Origin: Brenneria rubrifaciens
GTDB taxonomy: Bacteria; Pseudomonadota; Gammaproteobacteria; Enterobacterales; Enterobacteriaceae
DNA length: 64,000 bases
NCBI RefSeq assembly: GCF_005484945.1
Contig: NZ_CP034035.1
Location: 2,728,001 to 2,792,000, forward strand
Direction of reading: 5' to 3'
Shown: positions 30,732 through 38,595 of the stretch, piece by piece
How the letters are laid out: each line of letters starts with the position of its first letter
Numbering within the stretch: position 1 is the first letter of the stretch
The notes under the pieces: generated by a model
Databases searched by the model: none
Told to the model about the DNA's origin: nothing
Seen by the model: only the letters and a program-made list of their open reading frames with translations
Translations under genes and position numbers: made by a program

Positions 30732-31904
30732 TCAGTCGCCTGCTTGCCGCGTGGCCCAGGTGCCGCCGACAAGCGCAGTGACCGTCAGCACCAGCGCGAA
30801 CAGTGTGGCCCCCGTCGCCAGTCCCACCGCATCCATCAGATAACCCGTCGCTACCGGCAGCAAGCCAGCCGGGATGTAGCCACCGATGTTGAGGACTGCA
30901 TTGGCTTGCGCGCGATGGCTGTCCGGGACATGCAGGCCGATCAGCGTCAAGCCGCCCAGTTGACCTAGACCCTGACCGGCGCCAGCGAGCAGTGCGGACG
31001 CGACCAGCGCCGGTATCAGCGAGGCATGGATCGCCAGCGCCAACCCAACCATCGACAGCACCGTCGCCGCAATGCTGGCGGCGAAGATGCGCGGTATCGG
31101 CCACTGGCGCACCGCGAACTGCACGCCGCTAGCGGTCAGAAACATCGCACATGCCATTCCGCCGGCCAGCAATGGACTGCGCACGTCGAGCAGATGCGAC
31201 AGCAGCGAAGGCCCCAGCGCCAATACGAAAGACGTGGCGGTGATGCCGGGGCCGAAGGTGGCAATGCCGCAGGCGACCTGCCGACGGTTGGCCTGCGGCA
31301 CCGTGGGCAGGCGCAGCCGTGCGGGGCCGGATAAGATCGGACGGCGCAGCGGCAGCCACCACACGATGCCCAGCGCGCTGAGCAGTACCAGTGCATTGAT
31401 GCCGAAGATTGGAAGCACCGGCTGCGTCAGGCTTTGTGCAAGCCCCCCGGCCAGCAGAGGCCCAAGCCCGGCACCCAGCACCATCGCCACCGAAGCCAGG
31501 AGCGCCGCCCGTCGCTTGTGTTCGTCACCACCCATATCGACCACCGCAGCCATGCCCGCCGATACGATCACGCCTACGGCGATACCGGCCAGGAACCGGC
31601 CGATCGCCAGCATCATGACCGAGCTGGCCGAAGCGAACAGCAGACACGCAACCAGGGCCGCCAATAGCCCTGAGATGAGGACGAGCTTGCGTCCGTAGCG
31701 ATCAGAAAGCTGGCCGGCGACCAGCAGCGTCCCCAGCAATCCTGCGATGTACAGCGCGAAGATGACCGTCAGCATGCCCGATGAAAACCCAAGCTGTTGC
31801 TGCCAATGTACATACAGCGGCGTGGGCGAGTTGGACAGCATAAAAACGGCTGTCACCACCCAGGCGGCGGCCCAGAGGCCGGTTGGCGCAGGCGCGGCTT
31901 TCAT
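30732..31904 (-). CDS. MFS transporter, 12 helices (DHA1-like)
   Basis: 390-aa major facilitator with about 12 helices. It begins MKAAPAPTGLWAAAWVVTAVF and has the motif-A loop GQLSDRYGRKLVLISGL between helices 2 and 3. Its start overlaps the stop of the flavodoxin-like reductase by 4 nt (ATGA), so the two are translated together. Substrate unknown; pairing with a quinone reductase in a GC-rich imported block suggests export of, or resistance to, a small redox-active or antibiotic-like compound. That link is inference. Confidence 0.85.
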   Translation of the reverse strand: MKAAPAPTGLWAAAWVVTAVFMLSNSPTPLYVHWQQQLGFSSGMLTVIFALYIAGLLGTLLVAGQLSDRYGRKLVLISGLLAALVACLLFASASSVMMLAIGRFLAGIAVGVIVSAGMAAVVDMGGDEHKRRAALLASVAMVLGAGLGPLLAGGLAQSLTQPVLPIFGINALVLLSALGIVWWLPLRRPILSGPARLRLPTVPQANRRQVACGIATFGPGITATSFVLALGPSLLSHLLDVRSPLLAGGMACAMFLTASGVQFAVRQWPIPRIFAASIAATVLSMVGLALAIHASLIPALVASALLAGAGQGLGQLGGLTLIGLHVPDSHRAQANAVLNIGGYIPAGLLPVATGYLMDAVGLATGATLFALVLTVTALVGGTWATRQAGD

Positions 31905-32440
31905 TGGGAAGCCCTCTCACCTTGTCGCACATAAGCGCGATACGCCAAGGCATTGGCGGCCAGTTGCCGGTCGTCAATATCGCCCACGCCATTGAGAAAG
32001 AAACCCGGCAGATAACGCATCCCTACGCGCAGAGCAGTGACCTCGAACGGGCTTGTCAATTCCTTCATCGTCCGCCCGTAGCGCCCGTGCTTTCGGTAGT
32101 CCTCTGGCTTCGACCAGGTGGACACCGCGATGACCAGTTGCTTGCCCTTGAGTGCATCCGTACCGGGGCCGTAGGCCCAGCCGTGTTCGAGGACGACATC
32201 CAGCCACTTCTTCAACAGCGGCGGGCAGTTGTACCAGTGGAAAGAGAACTGCAATACGATGCGCTCATGCGATGACAGCCGTTGCTGTTCGGCCTGCACG
32301 TCGATCACCTCGTCGGGATAGCGACCGTACAGTTCATGCACGGCGATGGCCGGCGCCTGCCGCAAGGCGGCAATCCACGCGGCATTGATACGCGACTGCG
32401 AGAGGTCGGGGTGGGCGACGATAACCAAAGGGTTGGACAC
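31901..32440 (-). CDS. NAD(P)H-dependent quinone oxidoreductase, flavodoxin-2 fold
   Basis: 179-aa member of the NQO1/KefF/MdaB/YwrO group. The N-terminal VIVAHPDLSQSRIN phosphate loop, LQFSFHWYNCPPLLKKWLDVVL flavin region and HGWAYGPGTDALKGK segment are all typical. It is expected to carry out two-electron reduction of quinones with FMN or FAD in the cytoplasm. It is first in a two-gene operon with the MFS pump and is transcribed divergently from the YdjM-like gene. The shared upstream region carries two copies of a 20-bp operator-like motif. Confidence 0.85.
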   Translation of the reverse strand: MSNPLVIVAHPDLSQSRINAAWIAALRQAPAIAVHELYGRYPDEVIDVQAEQQRLSSHERIVLQFSFHWYNCPPLLKKWLDVVLEHGWAYGPGTDALKGKQLVIAVSTWSKPEDYRKHGRYGRTMKELTSPFEVTALRVGMRYLPGFFLNGVGDIDDRQLAANALAYRAYVRQGERASQ

Positions 32441-32449
32441 AATGGACTC

Positions 32450-32498
32450 GTATACGAATTTTATCGTACTATACTATAGTTCGATAAAACTCGTATAG
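32450..32498. promoter_or_regulatory. Two inverted copies of a 20-bp operator-like motif in a divergent promoter
   Basis: Copy A (32450-32469, minus orientation: GTACGATAAAATTCGTATAC) and copy B (32479-32498, plus: GTTCGATAAAACTCGTATAG) match at 17 of 20 positions. They lie between the quinone reductase and YdjM-like genes. A third copy precedes the ArsR-like gene at 33524-33543, so that regulator probably controls all three transcripts. Confidence 0.65.
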
Positions 32499-32518
32499 CA
32501 AAAAGGCTCGGCACTGAC

Positions 32519-33532
32519 ATGGATTCACTGACCCAGATCGCTCTTGGAAGCACCGTCGCGGCGCTCGCCGTACCTGCCACCCATCGACGGGCGGCACTAC
32601 TGGCCGGCGCGTTGTTGGGAACGCTGCCGGACCTCGATACCCTGCCGCTGATGCTGATCGACAATCCGGTCACGCGCATGACCTGGCACCGCGCGCCCAC
32701 CCACTCGCTGCTGGTGCTGCCGTTCGTGGGATGGTTGATCTGGGCCATGCTGCGATGGCGCTGGCTTCCCGTGAAGCAAGCGCCGCAACGCTGGATGTGG
32801 GCGATCCAACTGGCTTTGTTGACACATCCTCTGCTGGACAGCTTCACCGCTTACGGTACGCAGTTGTTATGGCCGTTGCCCGTTGGTCCGATGTCACTGT
32901 CGAGCATGTTCATCGTCGATCCCGGCTATACCGTGCCACTGCTCCTTGGCGTGCTGCATACCGCTTGGGTCGGCGCGCGGCGAGCTGGCGCCCCCTGCCT
33001 GCTGGTCGGCCTGCTGTTGAGTTCGGGCTACCTTGGGTGGTCGCTACTCGCAAAGGTCATGGTCGAACGGGACGCCGTTGCAGCCTTGTCCATTACAGGT
33101 CAGCAACATGCACCGCGATTCTCAATACCGATGCCGCTCACGACCCTGGTGTGGCGCGTCGTGGTGATGACGCCCGATGGTTATCTGGTCGGTGAACGGT
33201 CGCTATTGACTGACCGTGAACCGATGCAGTTTCGCGCCCATGCCTCCGACACCGAAGCATTGGCCGCAGTGCGGAACTTGCCGGCGGTCGAGCGTCTGAC
33301 AGGGTTCAATGGTGGCTATATGCGTGCCAGGGTGGATGATGATCGTCGTCTCGTGCTGTCAGACCTTCGAATGGGTGACGAGCCGGGCTACCTTTTCAAC
33401 TTCGTGGTCGCCGAGCGCACTGGGGATCAGTGGGGCGAAGTCTCGCCGCCGCAGCAGTTGCCCTCCGACATGGATCTCCGAACTACCCTCTCAGAACTCT
33501 GGACACGAGTGTGGGATAAATCTGTTCGATAA
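32519..33532 (+). CDS. YdjM-like inner-membrane metal-dependent hydrolase
   Basis: 337 aa, several N-terminal membrane helices, then a soluble C-terminal region of about 140 residues. The family's metal-ligand pattern is visible: TLPDLDTLP, WHRAPTHSLLVLP and LLTHPLLDSFTAYGTQ (His/Asp clusters). E. coli YdjM, a LexA-regulated relative, covers only the membrane part; longer versions like this one occur in pseudomonads and xanthomonads. The catalytic activity of the family is not well defined. It starts 20 nt after operator copy B and is followed by the ArsR-like gene. Confidence 0.8.
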   Translation: MDSLTQIALGSTVAALAVPATHRRAALLAGALLGTLPDLDTLPLMLIDNPVTRMTWHRAPTHSLLVLPFVGWLIWAMLRWRWLPVKQAPQRWMWAIQLALLTHPLLDSFTAYGTQLLWPLPVGPMSLSSMFIVDPGYTVPLLLGVLHTAWVGARRAGAPCLLVGLLLSSGYLGWSLLAKVMVERDAVAALSITGQQHAPRFSIPMPLTTLVWRVVVMTPDGYLVGERSLLTDREPMQFRAHASDTEALAAVRNLPAVERLTGFNGGYMRARVDDDRRLVLSDLRMGDEPGYLFNFVVAERTGDQWGEVSPPQQLPSDMDLRTTLSELWTRVWDKSVR

Positions 33533-33553
33533 TTCTCGTACAGTCGCTATAAT
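33524..33553 (+). promoter_or_regulatory. Operator copy C and -10 element giving a probable leaderless transcript
   Basis: Motif GTTCGATAATTCTCGTACAG (33524-33543) matches copy B at 17 of 20 positions. A perfect TATAAT follows at 33548-33553, and the ATG of the regulator lies only 6 nt beyond it. Transcription would therefore start at or next to the initiation codon, with no room for a ribosome binding site. Confidence 0.65.
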
Positions 33554-33559
33554 CCCCCC

Positions 33560-33949
33560 ATGAGCACTGTCAGAAAAACCGAATCGGTTGCAGTTGGCGG
33601 CGAACCCGCCGATCTGCCCGACCCGTTGCCGGAACCGGATATCGCAGACCTGCGCCTTGAAACCATCCTGGGCGCGCTGGCCGATCCCCTGCGCCTGACC
33701 ATCGTGCGCAAGCTGATGCTGGAAGCGCAGGCATACGATCATCCATGCGGCTGGTTCGGGTTCGACCGCCCCAAATCGTCGCTGACTCACCACTTCAAGG
33801 CGCTGCGCGAAGCGGGCGTAATCCGCCAGCGGCAGTATGGGCTGGAGCGGCGTAGCCGGCTGCGCAGCGAAGACCTTGAAGCGCGCTTTCCGGGACTGCT
33901 TGCACTGGTTGCCAGTTGGCAGCCGCCACCCGGCAAGAAACAACGGTAG
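33560..33949 (+). CDS. ArsR-like winged-helix transcriptional regulator
   Basis: 129 aa. The winged-helix core (about residues 30-105) reads ILGALADPLRLTIVRKLMLE, then SSLTHHFKALREAGVIRQRQYGLERRSRLR, which fits the ArsR family or a close relative. No conserved metal-binding cysteine box is evident; a single Cys occurs in HPCGWFGFDRPK. It overlaps an operator motif repeated at the divergent quinone reductase/YdjM promoter, and so is probably an autoregulated repressor of that small regulon. An in-family effector such as a reactive electrophile is possible but not shown. Confidence 0.82.
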   Translation: MSTVRKTESVAVGGEPADLPDPLPEPDIADLRLETILGALADPLRLTIVRKLMLEAQAYDHPCGWFGFDRPKSSLTHHFKALREAGVIRQRQYGLERRSRLRSEDLEARFPGLLALVASWQPPPGKKQR

Positions 33950-33973
33950 CGATCTCCTTTGCGCAACAGGCTG

Positions 33974-34190
33974 CTAACCAAGAGAAAGTCCATGCCGCCG
34001 CCCAATCTCCCACGACACCCCGCCGCCGCGTACCGTGGCGGCAAGTTACTGACCTCCCCGCTGCGCATCGAACTGACGATCACGCTCGGGCAGCTCGTCG
34101 GCCAAGCCCTTGGCAGCCACGCGACCGATGATGGTACGGCCCTCCTCGCCCGGCTCTAACACCGCCAGTTCGCGCGTCTGCCCGCTTCAC
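33974..34190 (-). pseudogene. Relic of an ICE relaxase (DUF3363/RlxS family, C-terminal parts)
   Basis: Two minus-strand fragments match the intact relaxase at 52818. TRELAVLEPGEEGRTIIGRV and VAAKGLADEL (about 34180-34095) correspond to its PRELMVFQPDKGDFLVGRVAGKGLADEL. VSWEIGRRHGLSLG followed by TAG (ending 33974) corresponds to its C-terminal VSWDIGRRQDLHL. The piece between has been deleted and frames are shifted. The GC-rich codons suggest it belonged to the same imported ICE as the 28-34 kb cargo and not to the element at 52-59 kb. Confidence 0.75.
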
Positions 34191-34238
34191 GCCCTGAGGC
34201 ATTCGACAAGCTTTCTATAGCTTCAGTAAGAGCGAATT

Positions 34239-34457
34239 TCAGTCGGCAACCATCTGTATAAGAAGACGATTTTCGTTCTCAAGGTCTTTCACCTTTTTGA
34301 TATAAGGAGCCTCCATACCGTCGTACTTTGCTTCCCAGTTGTAAGACGAAGCCTCAGATATTCCCGCTTCGCGGCAGACATCTTTAGCTGTGCGTCCGGT
34401 TTCGACTAACTTCAGAACGGCGATGATCTGGCGCTCGGTGAATCAGGCTTTACGCAT
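34239..34457 (-). pseudogene. IS3-family transposase orfA relic with in-frame stop
   Basis: From ATG 34457: MRKA, TGA stop, then FTERQIIAVLKLVETGRTAK and DVCREAGISEASSYNWEAKY with a leucine-zipper-like tail (ENENRLLIQMVAD) ending at 34239. This is the helix-turn-helix orfA of an IS3-family element. The stop at codon 5 and the absence of any orfB make it a dead fragment. Confidence 0.8.
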
Positions 34458-34542
34458 GGTGATCTCCTCAGGAACCTAGTTAGCATGACGGAAAACCTCT
34501 AAAAATGGATGGTTCGATGAAGTGGGATACTTACACTAAGGC

Positions 34543-34713
34543 TTTTTCAATCCAGTCCGAGTATACCCAGCTTCATGCAGATGCGTAGATGCCATGCGGC
34601 GCATATCGTGGATGGTAATGTCCCCTAACGGCAAACCCTGCTTCTGCGCCAGTTCGATACCTTGTAGATTTGTCTTTGGGCTTTAACGCCTTAAGCTTAG
34701 TTTCCGCCAACAT
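34543..34713 (-). pseudogene. Collapsed tyrosine integrase (N-terminus joined to C-terminus)
   Basis: ATG at 34713 starts MLAETKLKALKPKDKSTRY, the DUF4102-type N-terminal start of P4-like phage/island integrases. After a frameshift the same strand reads LPLGDITIHDMRRMASTHLH and EAGYTRTGLKKP, the region around the catalytic HxxR box (HDMRR) near the C-terminus. About 300 central codons are missing. It points to a former integrase gene next to an attachment-like sequence at 34923. Confidence 0.75.
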
Positions 34714-34730
34714 ACCCCTACCTATTCTGT

Positions 34731-34810
34731 TTTTTACCGTAAACACCCACGGTAAAAACACGTATAGATCATGGAGGGAAAGTTTTTACCGTTATTTTTC
34801 ACGGTAAAAA
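34731..34810. promoter_or_regulatory. Two identical-arm palindromes upstream of the integrase relic
   Basis: TTTTTACCGT-N8-ACGGTAAAAA occurs twice, at 34731-34758 and 34783-34810, with identical 10-bp arms and 8-bp spacers, exactly 52 bp (about five helical turns) apart. Lying just upstream of the former integrase gene, they may be its operators or integrase/excisionase arm-type binding sites. Confidence 0.6.
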
Positions 34811-34851
34811 TGGCTGAAACAGGATGGAAGTCGATAGCCGTCAGAAAACAA

Positions 34852-34888
34852 AAATCGCCAGTAAATCACTTGATTTTTCTGGCGATTT
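34852..34888. terminator. Hairpin similar to the 27.8-kb terminator
   Basis: AAATCGCCAG and CTGGCGATTT arms around an AT-rich loop. The whole 48-bp stretch from 34844 resembles that at 27805 at roughly four of five positions. There is no long T run, so termination is possible but less certain than for the 27.8-kb hairpin. Confidence 0.5.
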
Positions 34889-34922
34889 CAGACGTTAGGG
34901 GAACTTAGTGGATGCTAAAAAC

Positions 34923-34937
34923 TTATTCCCACTCGAT
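34923..34937 (-). other. guaA-3'-end-like attachment sequence
   Basis: The minus strand reads ATCGAGTGGGAATAA, encoding Ile-Glu-Trp-Glu-stop, the conserved last codons of GMP synthase (GuaA ends ...TIEWE). The upstream codons do not continue as guaA, so only the tip is present. Genomic islands whose integrase recombines at the 3' end of guaA leave such copies, and an integrase relic lies 210 bp away. Confidence 0.55.
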
Positions 34938-35325
34938 AATCAACAGACTTCTAAAACCCGCTTGGGTAAAGGTTTGGTAGTGATTGACTTAAGGTCGATA
35001 CCGTCGCTTTTACCGTCAACGGCACACATCTTTGGCTGACGCGGGAGATGGGCCGTTTGCGAGGCGTTGACTTTTCGGGTTTATTGTCAATCAGATTTCA
35101 TTATAGCGAACTAACTGAATTTTTAAGCCAAGAACGGTTTAATCATAAAGTCGTGATAGGCTCAGCGGTTTAGTTCACTTCGCCAAGCTGTGAGACATCA
35201 TTCACTTGGACTCGAGCTATATACTGACATAACGAAAGCTGTGGCAGACGCCAGCATGACAAGGTTTATACTTCCATACGTTTAGGTTTTGCAGATGTGG
35301 AATCCGCTGATGCACTGATCATCCA
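34938..35325. other. Non-coding gap, no gene recognised
   Basis: About 390 bp between the attachment-like sequence and the last CBASS gene. A plus-strand open stretch (about 34999-35173, STVAFTVNGTHLWLTREMGR...) faintly recalls phage antirepressor N-termini but is too short and lacks a start. Nothing else was identified. Confidence 0.4.
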
Positions 35326-35790
35326 CTATCGTTCGACCTTTATTATAGAAAGTATCCGGGCACCTTCGGGAAGGTAGGTATGGGCGGTTGAAACCAGCTC
35401 ACCTTCAACTCCAAGCTTAGCTATCAACAATACCACGAAGTTCGCGCCAACAGCTTCGTCCTGAACAATTTGCAGCATCGACAGGTCATCCGTCCTGCTT
35501 GGGTAAGGTGAAAATGACGGGTGAGAATGCCATTCTCCAATATAGTTGAATCGCTCATAGTCGTAGCCCGATTCCCGAAAAAATGAACGAAGGTTTCCAA
35601 TGGCATCCCCTATTCTTCGCACAAAGGACGATAATCCACCACGACGATGCACAGTCATCTCCCGGACGGCGAAGATGTTCGGTCCAACATGCTCGCCCAT
35701 CAAAATCCCGCCGACTTCGCGCCGGCCAGCCTTCCGGAGGGTCGCCGTCAGCAACCGATGCTGCTCACGAGGAAGGATCAGTGTTATCAC
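35326..35790 (-). CDS. cap3: CBASS 1: Cap3, JAB/JAMM isopeptidase
   Basis: 154-aa JAMM metallopeptidase. Catalytic Glu25 lies in REVGGILMGE, and the zinc ligands His88, His90 and Asp101 are in the HxHx7SxxD motif GEWHSHPSFSPYPSRTDDL. In type II CBASS, Cap3 removes the CD-NTase from Cap2-made conjugates and tunes signalling. The start is set at GTG 35790, 6 nt after AAGGAG; the in-frame ATG at 35796 abuts that site with no spacing. It overlaps the Cap2 gene by 26 nt and is the last gene of the operon. Confidence 0.9.
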   Translation of the reverse strand: MITLILPREQHRLLTATLRKAGRREVGGILMGEHVGPNIFAVREMTVHRRGGLSSFVRRIGDAIGNLRSFFRESGYDYERFNYIGEWHSHPSFSPYPSRTDDLSMLQIVQDEAVGANFVVLLIAKLGVEGELVSTAHTYLPEGARILSIIKVER

Positions 35791-37531
35791 TAACATCTCC
35801 TTCGTACATATTCAGCAACGCCTTTACAACTGTAACCTTGTCTTCATCGCTCACCGCGTTTTCGTCGCGCCCCCAGCCCTGACCCTGCACGTCGATCGGA
35901 CGTGTATCGAACGGTTCTTCAAAGATCCACTCTCTACACATGCCTAACAGATACACCGAATGCGGAAACTCACTTGGTGATCTGGACAATGCTGTATCGA
36001 TCGCCAAGCGGGTCAACGCGGTAGCAACGAAACCTACATCGCTGTCATATGCGACAAGCGGTTGTTCCTCATTCCCATCGTAGCTCGCCACGTTCTTGAA
36101 GGGGGATTCGGGAAGAGTCGACAAATGGGCGTAATAGGCATCACGAACAGCCAATGGGTTCGGATCGTGCCTCGGACGCGCCCGCGCGATCATTCCGCCG
36201 TAACCACCGGCGAATATCTCCCCCCAGCACAGCGGTATCCCATTTCGCTTCGCAAGCGCAGCTAACAACAGGAAAACCTCCGGATTAGCGGTGGCGTCAA
36301 TCAACAGGTCACAGTTTGACAGATCCTTTAGTGCGGCCTCGGTCTTCACTGCCGATTCCTGACCCGCGAGACGAATGGTATTCACATCCACCTGCACACC
36401 CGCCGCAACCAGCTCCAACGCGTGACTTACGGCCCACGCCTTATGCGCGCCCACATGGGCCCAAGACAACTCATGACGTACTATGTTGCCGGGCGCAAGG
36501 TAGTCGTCGTCCACCAATAGGAACCGCCGAACGCCGGATCGAGCCAATGAAACCGCGACTTTGCTGCCTACGGATCCGAGTCCGACAATGCCGACGCGGA
36601 TTTTACTCAATTTCTGTGACTCCTTCGACAGTCTAGAGCCAAAACGCGAGGGCCATACAACCCTATGTTCCAGCAACTCTGGCTGCTCCCCGGAGTTGAT
36701 CAAAAACACCCGCAGCGATCCCCACTCCTTACCCAGCAGTATGATCGTCCTAGCTATATACCTTCCTGCCTCCTGAACCAGAACATCGTCGGTGGCGAAC
36801 CCGGCTTTAATCAACACCTGGACCAATGCCTCAACAGATTCAACTGGTTGCATTTGATCGAAATCATCGCTTCGAAAGACCCATCCCTCACCGGGCAGTG
36901 AGAACAGACTAAAGGGCTTACTGATACCTTCCGGAATATCGGCCACGTTTTGCAACACATCCTGTGCGTCGGCGACTTTCGCTGCGAACATGACGGCAGC
37001 GCCACCATTGTACACGGTCACCGATGTCAATCGGGTTTGGGATGGAAGCGGAAGCATTAACCACGTGGAGAGTACTTCGATGGTGGCAACGAAACGCCGG
37101 AATATCCAGCGTAGGCCCTGTCCCTCAGTCAGGCTATGCGCAGACGGTACTGCATGAGGCAGTTCAGGATGCTGTTCTGTACTTAGCAACTCGTACGCGC
37201 TACGTACCATATCAGCACCTGTCACGTCGGGATGCCAATTATCTGCCCGCCATTGCAGGCAAAGCGAACCGCCCTCGCCATATTGGTGGTTAGACCATCG
37301 CTCAGACTTATCTCGCGGGCGGATGTACGGTGGAGAGTCCGGAAATACGTCCGGATACGTCATTATCCCCGCAAAGACACGACCATGAATGGTCATATCG
37401 ATATCGACCACGATCGCTCCATCTTCTGATATACGCCAGGCCAGACTCAGCCAACCAACCTTGATTTCGAGATGTTCGAGTTCCTCCTTCTCTCGCAGGA
37501 AGCGAGCGGGATCCTCCATGGCCCACTTCAT
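35765..37531 (-). CDS. cap2: CBASS 1: Cap2, fused E2-E1 ubiquitin-like transfer enzyme
   Basis: 588 aa. An N-terminal E2-like domain has the predicted catalytic Cys91 (GEGGSLCLQWRADNWHPD). A linker follows, then an E1/ThiF adenylation domain with nucleotide loop GIVGLGSVGSKV (residues 314-325), the VDDDYLAPGNIVRHEL segment and candidate catalytic Cys435 (IPLCWGEIFAGGYGGM). In type II CBASS it attaches the C-terminus of the CD-NTase to target molecules, priming nucleotide signalling. It begins one base inside the CD-NTase stop (TAATG junction) and overlaps cap3, so all four genes are tightly coupled. Confidence 0.9.
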   Translation of the reverse strand: MKWAMEDPARFLREKEELEHLEIKVGWLSLAWRISEDGAIVVDIDMTIHGRVFAGIMTYPDVFPDSPPYIRPRDKSERWSNHQYGEGGSLCLQWRADNWHPDVTGADMVRSAYELLSTEQHPELPHAVPSAHSLTEGQGLRWIFRRFVATIEVLSTWLMLPLPSQTRLTSVTVYNGGAAVMFAAKVADAQDVLQNVADIPEGISKPFSLFSLPGEGWVFRSDDFDQMQPVESVEALVQVLIKAGFATDDVLVQEAGRYIARTIILLGKEWGSLRVFLINSGEQPELLEHRVVWPSRFGSRLSKESQKLSKIRVGIVGLGSVGSKVAVSLARSGVRRFLLVDDDYLAPGNIVRHELSWAHVGAHKAWAVSHALELVAAGVQVDVNTIRLAGQESAVKTEAALKDLSNCDLLIDATANPEVFLLLAALAKRNGIPLCWGEIFAGGYGGMIARARPRHDPNPLAVRDAYYAHLSTLPESPFKNVASYDGNEEQPLVAYDSDVGFVATALTRLAIDTALSRSPSEFPHSVYLLGMCREWIFEEPFDTRPIDVQGQGWGRDENAVSDEDKVTVVKALLNMYEGDVSDNTDPSS

Positions 37532-38595
37532 TAGGCGAACCCCGAAGACTTGTTAGGTTGTACTGGATGACTGGGGAAGGTGAGGCTAGCGGTGACAGCT
37601 GCCGCAGGCCGCAGCAGCGATCTGGACGTGATATCACCTTTATCGGCCTGGATGCTGAAATAATCTGTATTAAATACTTCATCCCAAGCATCACTAGCTT
37701 TCTTACGTGTGCTGTCGTACTCGTCGAGAACCTTCAGTACCTCCAGCGCATCGCTCAGACATTCTCGGAAAAAGATCACGCACTCATCTCCGTCCTCCGC
37801 AAGGTTCTTGTCCGCATACACGGGATGATCAATACGTTGGCTGAAGTCCAACTGCGATTTGATCGCCTGCCAGGTATCGTGCAGAGCGTCATCGTCCCGG
37901 CCAGGACGTGCAACGAATTGGTCCACAACCAGTTTCGAAATGCAGATGCCACTGGCAGTTTTCTTTTTCCAGACAGCACGGCTGCGGGCCATCTTCTTGG
38001 TCAGTTTGGTAACCCGGCGCAACTGACTAGTATCGGATTGCCCCATCTTGAGTTCGGAGCCAACGGCGTCGTTGAACCAACGAGTCACCTTACGTGCATC
38101 CGATTTGACCCAGTCATCGTCGCTGGCCAGTTCGTACTCGACAATCTCATTGCCCCATATGTCTTTCGCCCGAATCGTACGATAGACGGGAATGTCAATG
38201 TGATACCCATCGGGATACGGCTGACGCACACAATTTGTTTTTACAACAGCATTGTAGGCTAATCGTTCGTCCTTCAATGCGTTACAAACCCTCCTGCGGG
38301 CATCATGCGCATCAAGGTAGTAGCCATCTGTGTCTTTCAGGTCTTCCTTATCAAAATACACGCCGTCATCAATGTCGTAGTCGCACGCATCATCCTGGAC
38401 CATGGTACGCATCGCATAGGAACCCTGCGAGCTGAACTCCTTCGGCAAGAGATGACCAGCCTTAGTCAACCCATTCTTGAGCCGCGTTCGACCGTTGTCG
38501 CGGCGGCTACGCATCTCCGCCTGCTCTCCGTTCGAGAGGTTCACCTCGTCCGCGTGATACCCTTTCATCTCTTTATTAAAGTCAATACTAGTCAT
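37531..38595 (-). CDS. CBASS 1: CD-NTase, DncV-like cyclic oligonucleotide synthase
   Basis: 354-aa cGAS/DncV-like nucleotidyltransferase. The core motif is [10 protein letters not shown] followed by [10 protein letters not shown], with metal-binding Asp74 and Asp76 and the distal acidic residue further on. The layout resembles DncV, which makes 3',3'-cGAMP. Pairing with a CapV phospholipase also fits that product, but the nucleotide is inferred. The chain ends with a flexible tail NKSSGFA, the kind of small-residue C-terminus that Cap2 conjugates. It overlaps the CapV stop by 8 nt and is coupled to Cap2 by TAATG. Confidence 0.9.
   Translation of the reverse strand: MTSIDFNKEMKGYHADEVNLSNGEQAEMRSRRDNGRTRLKNGLTKAGHLLPKEFSSQGSYAMRTMVQDDACDYDIDDGVYFDKEDLKDTDGYYLDAHDARRRVCNALKDERLAYNAVVKTNCVRQPYPDGYHIDIPVYRTIRAKDIWGNEIVEYELASDDDWVKSDARKVTRWFNDAVGSELKMGQSDTSQLRRVTKLTKKMARSRAVWKKKTASGICISKLVVDQFVARPGRDDDALHDTWQAIKSQLDFSQRIDHPVYADKNLAEDGDECVIFFRECLSDALEVLKVLDEYDSTRKKASDAWDEVFNTDYFSIQADKGDITSRSLLRPAAAVTASLTFPSHPVQPNKSSGFA

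Noticed and set aside
34573-34761. 62-codon frame at the integrase relic as a separate small gene
   Set aside because: Its middle matches the integrase N-terminus only in part and the rest is frame-shifted integrase, so it was called as a pseudogene.
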